From the NCBI GenBank assembly GCA_037957365.1, contig JARHVA010000006.1, forward strand, positions 9,486,501 to 9,550,500: 64,000 bases of DNA. Direction: 5' to 3'. Under the pieces are notes generated by a model. That model made no database searches and was not told the origin of the DNA. It saw only the letters and a list, made by a program, of their open reading frames with translations. The position numbers and the translations under genes are program-made. How positions within the stretch are numbered: position 1 is the stretch's first letter; each line of letters begins with the position of its first letter. Below, piece after piece: positions 1-11,985 of this stretch. Origin of the DNA: Torreya grandis (Eukaryota; Streptophyta; Pinopsida; Cupressales; Taxaceae).

Positions 1-1200
1 CTTGTAGACAATAATTCAAAGCTATTCATGCATAAAACCTCTTAAAGTGCACAATGTTCATGGGCTTTGGAAGTTCTTCACCATTGGGTTTAACTAGTTG
101 ATATGCTCATGATCCATAGTTTGCCATGATAACAAATAGCCCCAACCAATTAGGTTGAAACTTACATTTTTTATTGCATTTAATGTTTGTGTTCTTTTGG
201 TTCTCTTTTGGGACAAAATCACCAATCTCAAACTCCCAAGGGAAAATGCGCTTGTTGTAATTTCTCCACAATCTATTTTGATAGGCCTGTAAGTTTTATA
301 GGGTAGCCAAATGCTTGCCATCAAGAAGTTTTAGTTCTTACAGCCTTGAGACTCTGTAGTCCTCATCATCTTCAATATGTTCCAATGAGACTCACAAGGG
401 TGGTAACTCAATCTCAATCGAGATAATAGCTTATGTTCCATAGACAAGGAAGTATAGAGTGGCTCTTATTGGGGTTTGATGATTGGTTTTGTAAGCCTAG
501 AGGGTAGAAAAGATTTGAAAGTGCTAATTACAGTCAACATCATTGATAATATTCTTTAAAATGTCTACAATGGTTTTATTTGATGTCTTGGCTTATCTAT
601 TGCCTTATGGGTTATATGGATTTGATTTATTGTGTTTGATCTTGAATTGTGCACAAAGAGATTTTACATCTTGGTTTACAAAGGATCCACCATTATCAGA
701 TATAATGTGTGTAGGGATGCCATATTGATAGATGATATGGTAATGGATGAATCTGGTAATTTACTTCCTACTAACATAACTGAGAGGAATGTCCTCGATC
801 TACTTAGTAAAATACTCAGTAGTAATTAGGATATGCTTATGGCCATCTAAAGATGTTGGGTTTATTTTCCTAATGAGATCGAGGCCCCATGTTGATCACG
901 ACCATGGTGTTGTCATCAGCTATGGTGGTAAAGAAGGTGTGTATCAAATTTCTATGTTGCTGACAAGGAATTCACTTCCTTAAATAATTACACGCATTAG
1001 TCTCCATTTTTGGCCAATAATAGCCTGTTCTAAGTAGCTTCTTTGGTAAGACTACACTATTGGTATGGGCCCCACACATTACTTCATGAACCTCCCTTTT
1101 CACTTGCTTGGATTATCCCAAAGATAAACAATGAATAAACATTCCATCATAGCCATTACGATAAAGCGTATCTCCTAGGAGGGTATAACATGATAAATGG
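1..1200 (-). pseudogene. Integrase remnant, Tat copy 1
   Basis: Would insert the element cDNA into host DNA. Reading the minus strand from about 1190 gives an integrase zinc-binding module: HEVMCGAH, then GYYWPKMETNACNY and a CQQH remnant near 1000-950, i.e. the HH-CC pattern with the CxxC partly lost. The core domain (about 900-560) is full of stops and was assigned by alignment with the better-preserved copy 2 integrase at 40210-41350. The C-terminal tail near 240-20 reads toward PKPMNIVHFKRFYA, as expected at the end of Tat integrases. It follows the second RNase H. Nonfunctional. Confidence 0.8.
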
Positions 1201-1479
1201 TGATGGAATAGTTTCTTTTGACTACTAGGTAAGTCAGATGATATAACATGATCATGGAAGTAGTTATAAAACTCTTAGAACTAAGGTAATTTAGGTGGGT
1301 GATTGGGACCAACAATGGTGCCTACCCTTTTTTAATATGGTATAACATGTGTAGGCTAAAAAATATTTTCAATCAGGAACTGATACTCTTTATCTCCACC
1401 ATCGATCTGTATCATGGAACCAATTGTTTCCATTGCATCAACTAGTCTATTGTTTGCTCTTGGAATTTTTTCAAACTAT

Positions 1480-1800
1480 AGAGTTTAAAAATGGCCTTTG
1501 AGATTATCAACAATTTGCTTGTAAGGAACAAGCTTGTCATCTTTGGTTTGATACTGATTAGTGGTTTGATTGATGATTAATTGATAATCACCATAGACCT
1601 TTAAACTCTGAATATCCCACTGTATGGCAAGGTGAAGCCCTATAATCAATGCCTCATACTTGGTCATATTATTTGTATAATGAAATTGTATATGAAATGC
1701 TTCTGGAATAAGATCCCACTAAGGTGTAATCAACAATATATTAATTCCAAATATATCGGATGTAAAGGAACCATCAAAATATAGATTCCATTATTCATGT
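1480..1800 (-). pseudogene. Second (plant-type) RNase H domain remnant, Tat copy 1
   Basis: An extra RNase H lies between the RT-RNase H and the integrase, a hallmark of the Tat lineage; it is thought to help remove RNA during reverse transcription. On the minus strand the domain begins near 1790 with LYFDGSFTSD (catalytic Asp in FDGS). It continues with NNMTKYEALIIGL (catalytic Glu in YEAL) and VYGDYQLIINQ (catalytic Asp), ending near 1485. One stop interrupts it near 1720. The three acidic residues are still readable even though the frame is broken. Copy 2 has the same domain at 41640-41980. Confidence 0.75.
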
Positions 1801-2054
1801 TCATGTGATGCTTGTTCTATTGTCATAATATAATCATTTGGAAATTTGAATTTTGGAGGTCGATTATCTGTGATAGGGGAATCTACAAGTTGATTATCAA
1901 TAACCTGCCCCTTGATTACTTTTGATTCTTATACTCAATGTCAAATTCACTTAGGAGCATAACCCACTTGGCCATGCATCCTTGAAGATCTACTTCGGAT
2001 AATAGGAATTTGAGAGGGTCCACCTTGGCAATGATAATAGTTTTATTATTTAGC

Positions 2055-3195
2055 ATATAATGTCATAATTTTTGGGTAGTAAACACCATAGCTAAACATG
2101 CCTTCTGAATAAGCATATAATTATGTTCATAATCCACCAGAGTGTGAATTAGATAATATACTACATGTTCTTTACCTTGATCATCATGTTGGGCTAAAAG
2201 TGTCCCAATTACATACTCTGTTGCTGATATGTAAAGAAGTAATGGTCTAACAGGTGTTGGTGGTCTCAAGACTAGTGGATTGGCCAAATATGTCTTGAGT
2301 TTCACAAATGATATTTGACAATCTTCATCCCATTGAAAAGTTACCCCTTTCTTCAAAAGGTGGGTAAATGGGTGGCACTTATTTGCCAATTAAGAAATGA
2401 ACCTGTGTATAGATTGGATCTTTCCTTGCAGGCTTCATAGTTATTTAATATTGTGTGGTGGAGGCATTTCCACAATGGCCTTGACTTTTATAGGTTTGAC
2501 TTCAATCCCTCTCTATGATAAAATTAAACCTATCAATTACCCTGATGTGAATCCAAAAACACATTTCTTAGGATTGAGGTAGACTTTATATTCACAAAGC
2601 CTCTCAAATATTCTTCATAGAACATCAAGATGTCTAGTTCTTATTCTTGATTTTGCTAGTATATGATCAACATAGTCCCCAACAATATCATGTATCATGT
2701 CATGGAAGATGATAGTCATAACATGTTGATATGTGCCTCCAATATTATTCAATCCAAATGGAATGACTTGGTAACATAATGTTCCCCACATAGTGGTGAA
2801 TGAAGTCTTGTGTTGATATTGTTGGTCTATCTTGATCTGATTATATCCAAAAAATACATCCATTAAGGATAACATCTCATACCCAGCAGTCGAGTCAATG
2901 ATCATGTCGATGTTGGGCAGAGGAAAATCATCTTTGGGGCATGCTTTATTGATATCTCTAAAATTAGTATAAAGATGTATACCTAGAGTCTTTTTATTCA
3001 CTGGGACTATGTTTTATATCCATTCATAATAATCCAGTGGCCTAATAAAGCCTGGCCCTATCAACTTTTCTAGTTATACCTTAACCAATAGGGCAATGCA
3101 TGGATGCATCTTCCTTAATTTATGCTTGATTGGTTTAGTATTAAGATGGACAACAAGGTGATGCACAACCAAATCTGGGTCTAAGCCTAACATGT
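2055..3195 (-). pseudogene. Reverse transcriptase and first RNase H remnant, Tat copy 1
   Basis: RT copies element RNA to DNA. The minus strand starts near 3192 with MLGLDPDLVVHHLV, typical of the Tat RT entry region. It continues through FRDINKACPKDDFPLP (motif with the first catalytic Asp region), GYNQIKI, VIPFGLNNIGGTYQ and DYVDHILAKS. The active-site motif normally reads YVDD; here the last Asp is His, so the polymerase is dead by inspection. The RT connection and first RNase H follow at 2389-2063 (FQWDEDCQISFVKLK, LLAQHDDQGKEHVVYY). Stops or frame breaks lie near 3000 and 2600-2400. Confidence 0.85.
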
Positions 3196-4540
3196 CAAAC
3201 TATTCCCATAAAAATATGTCAATAAAAGTCTTGTAAGAGGGATATAATTTTTTCACGTTTTGCTTCAGTAAGGGAAGCTCCATGATAAACCATTTTGGGA
3301 TCCTCATAGGTTCTCAAGTTCACTTCTATCATGTTTTCCATAAGAAGTGTGGATCCATCTTCTATAATTGTAGGCAAGGTATGATCATGATCATCTTCTT
3401 TAGCTACATCTTCTTGTTATTCCTCCCAAAGTTTTAGATAGTGTGATGAATCAGAATATGTCATCTCAAGTAAAGGCCAAGTAGAAAAAGCTTCTAGAAA
3501 CTTAAGAGCAAGACGTTCAAACATTTGTTGTTGTTTTGAAGAGATGCTTATACTGGCTGTATAACTTGGGCTAGATGGACCTTATGCATCCTAAGGGGAT
3601 GAACAAACTTTCTTGCCTAAGAGTGCCTAAAATAGGTTTTCACTTAGAGGCTTATCTTTTTCTTTTCTTTTTCCCTGATCAATGATTGCCTCATAGAGTT
3701 TTTCACCAAAAGATCTTGATGTTTGATCTTTATTATGACCAAGAAAGTTTGCCTACTCTCTAAAGTAAGCAAAAGGATCCAATGAAAAATCAAATCCTTG
3801 TTTGTGATCATCAATAGGTAATCCATCTCTTAGGCCCATATATTCAACAAGTGATTCTTCATTCTAAAACTCATCAAGACATATGATTGGATTTTTCTAG
3901 TCCCAGTCAATGAGTTCAGGATGGAAAAGGCATAGGGAATAATGAGGGTTTGCTTCAGGATGGGAACCTCCTTTGGTAAAAATATGAATTTCTACTTTAG
4001 GAGGGGAAGTAATAATATAACAAGTTCTTACTTCAAGATGGTGAGCTCCAATGGTTAAGGTTAAAATGTCATTTGAATTAAATAGGTCCATGTCAACAAG
4101 CTCATCAAAAAGGCTATAATGGGATTTTTCATCACTACCAGGAGTCTTGTTACTAGTCACTTTTTGAAAGTCATGAGGTCACCCCCAGATGGTATAAATC
4201 CAAGACCATGATCCAAATTAAGTACTCCAACTAATAAGGGTTTCAAGATTCCTTTCACTCCTGAGCTAAGGCCCTTTCTTATATAATCAAGATGAGCCAT
4301 GATCTGGTTAGGGATAGGATACTTTGGATTCTGAAAGCAATTAGCTAGGCCTTCATAATATAACTAATCTCCCTCGATAAAATCCTCTCGATCTTTCTTT
4401 AGTGTAATAAAAAGTACAAAAACCATAGGTGGTTTTTGTTATTTATTCTTCTATTACCGAATCATTATGGGTTCATTAGGATTCTTTGAAGGTTTAGGCT
4501 TACCAAATGTTTTTAGAGTTTTAGGCAATTTTGAAACATG
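3196..4540 (-). pseudogene. Protease-RT linker of Tat copy 1
   Basis: Poorly conserved polyprotein stretch between protease and RT. Open minus-strand pieces at 4160-3897 and 3826-3644 are acidic and aromatic-rich. Copy 2 carries the same sequence at 43381-44700, for example the words VEYMGLRDG and DPFAYF. No domain is recognisable, and the assignment rests on position and on collinearity between the copies. Confidence 0.6.
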
Positions 4541-4559
4541 GAAGGCATCCTTAATACTA

Positions 4560-5470
4560 TACGTGTAAATGCCCACATCTTCAATAATAACCTGCTTTGC
4601 AAGAGTTACAATAAATAGATCAGCCGAAGTAGAAGCGATATCACTAGGGTTGATATAATTAGATAGAGGTGGATGTGAAACTATAGTCTTGTTATTTTTT
4701 ACAATGAATTCAGAACCTTGAAAATAGTTATAATTGTGTAATTGGGCCTCAAGATGTTTTCAATATTCATAAGGCTATTAATCAATGAGAATAATAACCT
4801 GGATCCCATCATGGGGAAACTTAAGGCATTGATGCAGGGTGGAAGGATCAACCTATTATTCATGGATCCAAAGATAACCAAGAAGTATGTTATAAGGCAA
4901 TTCAATGTCCACAATATGAAGCAATGTATGATTTGAAATGAACCCAACAATGATTGGTAACCAAATAGTACTAATAGATTCCTATTTTGTGTTGTCATAA
5001 GCTTTGATAGTGATCGTCTATGGCTGAATGTCTTTCATAGTGTAGCCCAATATTTGTACCAACTTAAGAGATATGATGTTTATCCCTAAACCATTATCTA
5101 TAAGAACCCATTTGATCTTATGGTTTTCAATGAATACTTCAGTGTATAGTGGGTTATTGTGGCTAGGTCCAAGTGTAGACATGTCTTTTTGATCAAATGT
5201 CACTTGACGAAATGAAGATAAATGTCCCACAATGTTATAGAATTGCTCAAGGTTTATATCATTAGGAACATTGGATTTTTGTAAAATATTGTGTAGGATA
5301 GTTCTATGGGCTTCAAATTTCCATAGGAGATAAAATATAGAACTATGTACAAAGGTTTTGCTCAATTGGTCTGATAGACTATAAGGCTTTTCAAAATTGG
5401 GATGAGATGGCTTGGCTTTGGTTAGGATAGTAGTCAACTTTGGATCCATTGGTAAAATGTTCACATTAGG
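4560..5470 (-). pseudogene. Retroviral-type aspartic protease remnant, Tat copy 1
   Basis: The protease would cut the Gag-Pol polyprotein. The minus-strand open piece at 5464-5018 ends in KWVLIDNGLGINIISLKL, which matches the aspartic-protease active-site loop (usually D-x-G-S/A); here it reads DNGLG. The downstream half (about 5000-4560) is broken, but copy 2 shows the matching PYKILFGHLWIYEV segment. The upstream part is a low-complexity linker to gag. Nonfunctional because of frame breaks near 5015 and 4700. Confidence 0.75.
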
Positions 5471-5830
5471 TTCTATGAAAGAAGTAGGTGAAGGGACTTG
5501 AAGAGTAACTCATGAGTGTCTAGTTATAACTACACAACCTAGAGGTGGTGAGGAGCCAATATAATTAGGAGATGAAGGCAAAGGGCCTTGGAGAGTGACT
5601 CACGGGTGTCTAGTTGCATTACTATAATTTCAAGTCGACAAGGAGCCATTATAATTAGAAGAAGGGTGTTATCCATAAATAGTAATCCATGAAAATGGAG
5701 TCACAATAGAATTGTGCAAACTCACCATGGTATTACTAGAGATAGAGGGTGTTGACCCTATAATGATGGGTCCCATACTATGATGAACATGAGATGGTTC
5801 ACATGGTTTAACAATAATAGTGGCAATATG

Positions 5831-7182
5831 TGATCTAGAGATAATTTTGTAAAAGTTCTCAAATTAGACTAACACCTATACCATTACATAAGACTCATCA
5901 AGAGCTTTCTAATGGTATGCATAACTCTAAAAATTGAGCTCATTTGCTCCTTGTGTAGCCAGTCTAAGTTCTAATCAAAGCAGGGTAACAAGCGGTCAAC
6001 ACCAGTCAAACCAAAAAAATTGATGATCTTGGAATGTTTATAAACTAGATACATGGTGTAGAGCTTATTGAGATATTTTTGGCACATTTTATGGTTCAAA
6101 AAATGGAGTTCGTATGTGTAAGTTATGACCAATAAATGTTATGGTCAAAGTGATGATGTGACCATAAAGTGATATGGCAATAGACTTACATGGAAAATGA
6201 AAAGCCATTTTAATATGGTTAAAATATAAACCATCATATATTGGGGAATAATTATCACCCCATATTTTGAAATACATGGGATATTATTAAAATTTTCATA
6301 TTAAAATGTAAAGGGATAATATAAATCCCATAAAAAATGGTGAAATGGGATATTATCCAATCCCATCAAAAAAGATGGGGATAATGAATAATCCCACTAT
6401 TTGTGCACCTCCAACAAGTATATAAAGGGGTGAGGGGTTATTTGGAAACCATTAAGATTGGAATTGTAATTGGAATTCAGTGAATTCATTCCATGGTTTT
6501 AAAGCTCTCATGGTAGAGCCAAAGAGCTGAGAGCCGAAGAGCCAAGAGCCAAAGAGTCGAGATATGAAGAGCTAAGAGTCGAGAGCTGGAGCAAGAGATG
6601 AATCTAGCCATATGCTGAGAAACCTAATTTGAGTTCATTTGAGCCACTTTTTAAACTCTTGAATTAAGAATTTTGGTAGAAAAATTAAAGAATATAAGAT
6701 TAATTTTTATGATAGGAAGGTGGAAGGTCCATCCATGAGTTTTGGGAATTTTCGAAGGTCTATTGTTGAGTTTATATAGTCTTAGAAGTGTGCTTGGGGA
6801 AAGTGGAGAACCTGTCTGAGAGTTCAAATATTCTTCAAAGGGCTGAACATACACATTTGGAAGTGTTTTGGGAGGGTGAAGAATCCATGTGAGAGTTTCA
6901 AAATTCTTTGAAGGTCCAAAACATGTGAATTCATTATTGTTTTATAAGGGTTGCCTTGTACTTATAGACATTTAATAATGAATTGGTTCAACTAATTTGT
7001 GAACCTAGAGATGTAGGCATTGTCAAACTCCGTAATCAACTCTTGTGCAATGTGGTTGGTATTTTTGCATCGATTTTCTTTAAGTTGATTATTTTACAGA
7101 TTAATTTGGTATGTTTAATAAATTGCTTACAAGGATCCAAGGTAAAATTTTTGCATAAAAATTAGTTCCAATTTACAAATCA
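5831..7182 (+). mobile_element. Solo LTR (1352 bp) of an unidentified LTR retrotransposon, inserted in Tat copy 1
   Basis: Comparison with copy 2 (around 45970-46010) shows that this block is extra in copy 1. It begins TGATCTAGAG and ends ACAAATCA, so it has TG...CA ends with a 4-bp inverted terminus (TGAT/ATCA). It is flanked by the perfect 5-bp duplication ATATG at 5826-5830 and 7183-7187. A plus-strand TATA box (TATATAAAGGGG, 6419-6430) lies in the middle, as in an LTR promoter. Downstream, at about 6505-6595, is a short run of repeated GAGCC(A/G)AAGAG units. No coding sequence is present. It most likely arose by recombination between the two LTRs of a full element; no other copy is visible in the window. 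Confidence 0.85.
6419..6430 (+). promoter_or_regulatory. TATA box of the solo LTR at 5831-7182
   Basis: TATATAAAGGGG, about 590 bp into the LTR, is followed by a transcribed-type region rich in short GAGCC/AAGAG repeats. It sets the plus orientation of this LTR. Confidence 0.6.
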
Positions 7183-7249
7183 ATATGGGTTACAAATATG
7201 TGTCCCATAATATTTTTATAGTCATAAGACATGTTGTTATAACCAACAT

Positions 7250-9535
7250 TATTAGTATGGGTATTATGATCATGATTATGCTCAGCTAATTATGATTTTG
7301 GGCCTAATTCTAGCTTTGATTCTACCTCTATCCTTGGTTTTGATTGTTCCTTGGTGACAGTTGATTATGTCAAGGAAAGGGGTCCTTGTAGATTCCCATA
7401 TCCTGATTTGTGTCCTGATTAGGGGCATTTTAATCTCAAGTTCATCACTTTTAATGAGATTTTCAATAATAAGTCATAATTGGATGCAATGATAAGCACT
7501 GTGACCAATGACACGATTAAATTTTCACCATTCATTCTCTTTGTACCAATTTGGTTTCAATTGATCTTGAGGAAATAGCCTTGGTACTGGGCATACAATT
7601 AGGTTAGCTGCTATGAGATTTTGAAACACTGTTTCAATTAGTTCTCCCAATTTGCTAAAGATCCTAAAACCATTGTGGTTTGCTCTTCATAGAGGTTGTC
7701 TCTATAAATTAGGTGGTGGATTAGGGGGAGATAATTTTACATTTGGGGCTGATGAAGCTTGCACCATTTGTATGTGCCTTATTTTAGTCACTCTATTTCC
7801 AACCATGTTCTTGTTATTATTAAATCCTTTAGGCATATCTTGTACAACTATCTGACTAGAAGATGGGGTCTGATTTGATGTTTGACCCTGCACAAAGATC
7901 TTGACAAGGCCTTTAGAAATAAGAGCCTTCTCAATCTGTAGACCCTTATCTATGATCTCCTCAAATGAGTTAGCACAAGCAAGATGTAGATTATGCATGG
8001 CCTCAATATGTAAGTTATGTGTAAATATATCTCAAAACTATTTGTCTAGTAAATTATGTTGAAAGTGACCTGCTAATGCTCTTCATCTCTATAAATATGC
8101 GGTGACACTTTGACCATATCATTGTTTGGCTTTGCACAAGTCAATAATAGTCAATTCAGGCTCTATGTTATACGAGAAATGGTTGACAAAATTTTTAGAT
8201 AATTCATTCCAATCCATAATTGATCCCTTAGGTAACTTAAGTAGCCAATCTAAAACTTGTCTAGCTAAACTTTGCAAAAACAATTGAAGTAAGAACACGC
8301 TATTGTAAGCAACCTCTTGGCATAAGATGAAAAATGCCTGGATGTGTTCACATGGGTCACCCTTTCCTTTGTATTTATCAAATTTGGGTTCCTCAAAATG
8401 ATATAGAAAAGGGACTTGGAGAATGCTTAAATCAAATGGATATGGACATATCTCATCAAATTTGTACATTTTGATCATGTTCCTAGTCTCTAAACATGAC
8501 ACAATCTCCTTCATGAAGTTCCACTCTTGCATATTTGGTGTATTTGTGGGTGAAACATAGTTATATTGAGGTGAAATGTGCCCCTGTTACTATTATTGGG
8601 ATGGAATGTGCTCATATTATTGTTTTTGGGGTGGAGTGTGCCTCTATTGTTGTTGTTGGGGTGGAATGTGCCCTTGTTGTTACATGGATTTATGAGGGGT
8701 ATACACCCTATGTTTCGTGACTTGGTTTTGATTTACTCCTAGAGTCGAGTAAATGGGCCATTGTTTTTTTTAATATTTGCCTTGAACTATACGTGCTTTG
8801 TTGATTTTGGGGAGTCCTTGGTCTATTCACCAATTATTGCATTAGTTGAGATGAACTAGCCAAATTATCTTGAGGGATCTCCTCAATTCAAACTTAATGT
8901 TTAGGTATCTATGCTTGTAAATTAACAAGAGGTTCTTGATGGTTAAATAATGTGTGTTTCATGTTTAGTGGAACATTTTTCACTACCTTTTTTGTCTTGT
9001 TTTGTTCATTTGAGACACCTTGTTTGATTGTTATCGTGTTATCAACTAATGTTTATTGTGTAGGTTCATTCAAATTTCCTTGTTCCTTAAAAGCATCATT
9101 ATGGATTTAAGAAGAAACTAGAGAGTCTATTAAGTTTGTGATAAGTTGATCAGTATACCGTTGACTTATTTTCTTAATGTTGCTGATAAGATCTTGATCA
9201 GTTGGTTTTGAATCTATAAGTATTTCTTTACTTTTGTTAGAATAATAAGGTATGTTTGATTGTGCAAAAGCTTGCTCTTGATGCTGTTGTTTTCTTTTTC
9301 TAACTAAGGTGTGAAATTTCTCCATAGGAAAATCTAAAGGTAGGATAACACCATATTATATCAACCTAAGGAGTGCTTCATCTTGGTTCTCTTGATATTT
9401 AGTATAATCCCCTTTGAATCCTACAGTTGTAAGAATGTCCTCAAAGATAACATAATTATCTTGTCCATCATGAAAGTTCTCATCCTCATAGTTAGGGCCG
9501 TAAGGGACCCCACTACGTGGGAACCTTTGAGTCAT
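7250..9535 (-). pseudogene. Gag remnant, Tat copy 1
   Basis: Gag forms the virus-like particle and binds element RNA. The start is chosen at the ATG complementary to 9533-9535 (MTQRFPRSG...), because copy 2 has the same start at 48363 (MTQRFTCSV...). The order is: acidic N-terminus with Gln/Lys-rich helix (9325-9107), Q/P/H-rich tandem repeats (8565-8690), the retrotransposon gag core at 8532-8119 (FDEICPYPFDLSILQ, KGKGDPCEHIQAF, WNELSKNFVNHF), and a helical segment at 7998-7702. An atypical zinc-knuckle-like stretch near 7540-7490 (WCKFNRVIGHSAYHC) matches the CxFHxxxGHxxxC pattern with His lost. Multiple stops make it nonfunctional. Confidence 0.8.
8565..8690 (-). repeat. 33-bp gag-coding tandem repeat (GHIPPQQQQ type), Tat copy 1
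   Basis: About four imperfect 33-bp units. On the minus strand, in frame with the gag core, they read QGHIPPQQQQR, HTPPQKQYE and HIPSQ variants. The same repeat is present at the same place in copy 2 (47368-47500), so it is an inherited, in-frame Gln/Pro-rich part of gag. Confidence 0.7.
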
Positions 9536-11985
9536 GTATAAAAAGGTTTTATCTATACATTTATCTTAGTTTTGGATGAATGTTTTACAAATGTTTGAAA
9601 CAAGGTATGGATTTTTATCTTTCTTCCAAAAAAATGACTAAGGTACCAAAGAGACTATAAAAAGAGGGTGGTTTGGAACCACACAAAATTAGAAAAATGT
9701 GTTCACTAAATTACTCAACATTTGGGTAAATTTGAAATAGTATAAATTGGAAGAGGGTATGATAACTTGAAAAGCCTAGAGTGTCACTAGTACACTAAAA
9801 CTTAGAATTTTGAGATACATCAATACTATAAAAGCTAGTTCAACTTTGACAAGTTTATAATCTAACACTAGAAGAAAGCCCTTCAAATTAGGATGGAGAC
9901 AATACAAACCAAGAAACTCATGATGTGAAAACATACAAGAATTCTTAAGCATAAAACTAAAACCAAATGGGTGGCACAACGTCACCACATGGTAATAGGA
10001 ATGGTAGTATAAAATGTGATTTAAGACTCAAATCATGAGTGATACACAAGATGACTTGAGTCCACTAAAGATGATAATGTGATGATGAGTTTATAAACAA
10101 CCCTCAATTCAAATGATAATTTGAACCCAAGTTTAAACAAGTCAAGTGCAAATGATGAACCCAACTTAACACATCAACCTTTAAAACTTAGAAAAGTCCA
10201 ATTTCAAATTTAAATTATCAATGAGGGACTTAAGAAAACTTGGAAAATGATCTATACTCAAATGGGTAGCATAATTTCACAAATATGGATGATATGACAT
10301 AATGTTTTTGGATGACAAATTAAACAAGGAAAAAGATGATTTTCAATCAGACAACATAACACCTCCTTGTTCAAGAAAATGATGGACAATGTGCTTGGTT
10401 ATGACATTTGGTTAAAAAGCAAGTTTTTACCCAAAACAAGACCAAGTAATTTAAGACAAAAACAAATCAAATAATTAATCATTTTAAGCCCTAAACTGTC
10501 AAGGTGTGGCAAAGTGGGGCTAACTAGACTAGCAAGTTTTTGAACATTTATAGATGGATCAAATGCACGATACTTTCACGTCAAAATGCAATAAAAATAA
10601 CACATCAATTAGGTCTACATCATATCGCTTGTTGTAAAAATTCCTTGCCCTTTTTACAACCACTACATCCATTACTTGATCAGTGTAGTATGATGTCCAA
10701 CATAATCATATGTCCCAAGCTTAGTGCCAATGATAGGAGAGGTTTAACTACTCAAATGACCATCTCAGTAGGGTGATCCTAATTTATATACCCCCTATGG
10801 AGAGGGGTTAAAAATGATACTAAGAGATGAAACCCTAGGTCAAATCTTCCCTAAATAAATTATGGGAGGTGATGAAATCCCCCTCACAAGCCAAGATGAA
10901 ATATAAATAAAAACTAAGTAAAATATCTTTTAAAGGTTGTTCCTAGATCACCCAAGCCATGTAGGTCTTGGAGAGAGCATTCACAACATTTGTTATACAC
11001 CTTTGGACTAAGGCATTTTGCAATGAAGATGGTGATTTTTATCCCACAAGTTCCCTATAGGGGATGGGGGGAGAGCATACATGCACAAATTTATTTTTGC
11101 ACAATCAAAACTAACCAAGCAAATAATGATAAACAACTTGCAAAATTTTTGAAGTGAGTCTAATTTTAAAGCACTAAATAAAATGTTTGGTGGTGTTCTT
11201 TATCCCCTTAGCTTTAAGTTACACAAATCTTGAAGAACAAGCATAAAAAAATTCAAATAAACATCTAAGTGTTTTCTTAAGCACCAAAATTAAAGTCCCT
11301 ACTACTTTTTAAGTACCCAAAAGAAGTTAAAAATACTAGATTAAGCTTATTTTGATCACTTTTCAAGTTGGCCCTACAAGGAAAAAGTTAGATTTTTGTC
11401 TAGCCTTGAAGCACTTTTCTAAATGAAATAAATAACTTTATAAATTGAGCTCTTGGGTTTACACAATACAATTCTACCACTCCATAGTAAAATCTCACTA
11501 CTTTGAAAAATCATGACTGGTGAATTGTGGTATTGCAATATTATTACTAGCAATTAGCGGTATTGTAATATCACTACTAGTAAATCATGGTATTAAAATA
11601 TCACTATTAGAGAGTAGCATTATTGAAATATTTCTACTTATGATTCATAGTATTGCAATATCACTATTAGAGAGTAGTGGTATTGCAATATCACTATTGG
11701 ATATGTAGATAAAGAAATGTTAGCTAGAAAAACATAGTTTAAATGCAATATCATGACTAAATTAGAAAAATTGTTACTATGTCAATAATGGGGTTGTAGT
11801 CCACAGGATAAAACCATGACTCCATAGTGACAAAATTGTGACTTCTAGAAAAATGGGGTTTTGCTCAAAATTTTCACTCTTTTTTCTCCCACACTCCAAG
11901 ATCGTGCATGAAAATGGTTAGTAGGTTATTTGTAGGAGCTATTTGATAAAATTCATGGGGTGTCATCCCACTAGGCATGCTAAAA
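9536..11985 (-). other. 5' leader of Tat copy 1
   Basis: Untranslated leader between LTR and gag. Segments conserved with the copy 2 leader include the GGTGTGGCAAAGTGGGG region (10503) and the AACCCTAGGTCAAA to CCCCCTCACAAGCC region (10830-10895). Copy 1 is about 575 bp longer; roughly 300 bp of the difference lies at 10516-10826, and the rest includes the tandem repeat at 11515-11706. No primer-binding site could be assigned next to the LTR. There is no credible ORF. Confidence 0.7.
11515..11706. repeat. 30-bp tandem repeat, about six units, in Tat copy 1 leader
   Basis: Six head-to-tail, imperfect units of about 30 bp, each built on GGTATTGCAATATCACTATTAG. Since 30 bp equals ten codons, the plus strand reads as a ten-residue repeat ending in ISLL-type words (11520-11708). 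That strand is antisense to the element, and the frame is probably a by-product of the repeat length. Confidence 0.85.

Noticed and set aside
11520..11708. 62-residue ISLL repeat protein
   Set aside because: Read from the antisense strand of the Tat leader; the ten-residue period follows directly from the 30-bp tandem repeat.
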